Positions 63,097 through 64,000 of a DNA stretch of 64,000 nt are shown one piece after another; the stretch's first letter is position 1; every line of letters starts with the position of its first letter. The notes under the pieces were generated by a model, which did not search any database, was not told the DNA's origin, and was given only the letters and a program-made list of their open reading frames with translations. Location of the stretch: NCBI GenBank assembly GCA_038380435.1, contig JAWZYU010000007.1, positions 23,477,001 to 23,541,000 of the forward strand, written 5' to 3'. The stretch comes from Ryuthela nishihirai. Its lineage: Eukaryota > Arthropoda > Arachnida > Araneae > Heptathelidae. The position numbers were made by a program, and so were the translations under genes.

Positions 63097-64000
63097 GAAA
63101 AGTAACACTTGTATTTGCTATTGATTGAACAATCACATACCTGCAACACAATCTGAACTAAAAATCTGATCCTCTGTGATCTGAGTGTCTTCACACTCAA
63201 AATAGAGTGTGATGCTCTCTTTGATGCTATATGAAGGTAGCATGCCTAATGGAACTCGAATTGCCCTCTGTTTTTAATTTATACTACACTGTTGTCCTGC
63301 TGGTGGCCTGTGAACACTTCTGATCTGGCACACATTTGTTAATTTATTTTGTTATTGTTGAAGAAGAGAAGCATGCTTTTCTTTAATATCTAACATCTGG
63401 GCATAATAAAAGAAAATAGAATTTCGGAGGATTGTTTTTTTTTTACACATCCTCCTAGCAGAAAGCTGTGGTTGCCGAACCACAGCGAGAAAGTATTCTT
63501 CACAACTGCTGGAGGATTTTCAAAAAAAAAAATCCTTTGGTAATAACTATTTATACCTGATTTTAATCATAAAAAATATATAAATTAGTTATTAATTTTT
63601 TAAAATAGATCTCAAGATGTATATTTCTGGAGAGAAAATGCAGATGTCATCTTTAGCTTGAAAACTGGCCTCAAACCCACAGAAGAAAAAGAGTTGGACC
63701 ACACTAGCCTACTGAATGCAAATTTTAAACTCAAAATGAAGGGAAAATTATATGATTATATTTCTATATTAGTTAAGGGATAGTAAAAAATATAACTTAT
63801 ATTAGTTAAGGGATAGTAAAAAATATACCATATTTTGATGAGTTTTCTTATTCAAAAGTGGTATTAATTTTTATTAACATTTCTTAACTCCTATGGAAAG
63901 AGATGATAATAATAATAACCTAATATGAATAAAGGATCCATTTAAGTATACTCCATCACATCAATTGTATATAACTATATAAAGTCTTGAATATTAAAAA
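63097..64000 (+). other. Intron; hairpin and small tandem repeat
   Basis: A perfect 9-bp hairpin GCTGTGGTT-GCCG-AACCACAGC lies at 63465-63486. It sits between GGAGGATTG(T-run) and GCTGGAGGATTTTC(A-run), suggesting a short retroposed element. A 32-bp unit (ATATTAGTTAAGGGATAGTAAAAAAT as core) is tandemly repeated twice at about 63766-63828. No channel exon was found here, so the III-IV linker exon lies beyond the window. Confidence 0.55.

Noticed and set aside
1..64000. CRISPR array, operons or other prokaryotic features
   Set aside because: The window is clearly a eukaryotic gene interior; the repeats present are transposons, SINEs and simple sequence.

Overview
The window is a piece of an AT-rich, intron-rich animal genome. 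It lies inside one gene on the + strand: a voltage-gated sodium channel alpha subunit of the Nav1/para type. Six exons are visible (517-690, 15931-16053, 17030-17152, 41657-41920, 45258-45311 and 55714-55851). They encode domain III from the S1-S2 region to the end of S6. The pore loop carries the lysine of the DEKA sodium filter, so this is Nav1 rather than the Nav2/DSC1 type. The gene runs past both edges: S1 lies upstream, and the III-IV linker and domain IV lie downstream. An arthropod is likely, because the S6 exit reads FNEQKKK and the S3-S4 exon is duplicated in the same place as insect para exons k/l (cockroach G1/G2). A chelicerate is a guess I cannot prove from this window.

The two 123-nt exons are alternatives. 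They share an identical S4 and differ in the S3b/S3-S4 paddle, so the channel can swap its domain III voltage-sensor paddle. The last visible exon ends at an ATAAGT donor rather than GT. This is the same place where vertebrate SCN genes carry a U2-type AT-AC intron. Exon sizes 174, 123, 54 and 138 also match what I recall for vertebrate SCN genes.

Everything else is intron, much of it transposons. 1-10 kb: SINE copies, a Tc1 scrap and a 0.55-kb foldback. 17.9-18.8 kb: a mariner-like remnant. 20.6-23.8 kb: a Tc1-like copy split by a 2.3-kb element with degenerate TIRs that carries a decayed gene of an uncharacterised family; this is the most novel object here. 25.7-27.2 kb: a complete but dead Tc1-like element. 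27.7-39.3 kb: a Penelope-like remnant, with three RTE-type LINEs nested or stacked beside it. 39.8-44.0 kb: hAT-like non-autonomous elements, one with a perfect 8-bp target duplication. 45.4-46.6 kb: a second complete, dead Tc1-like element. 48.4-52.2 kb: a mosaic old RTE copy with several secondary insertions. 53.1-57.4 kb: a hAT-like inverted-repeat pair and a long inverted repeat. 60.3-63.1 kb: a SINE cluster and a 5'-truncated RTE copy with an open reverse transcriptase frame.

No CRISPR, rRNA, functional tRNA gene, promoter or polyadenylation site was recognised. All host coding sequence belongs to the one channel gene.
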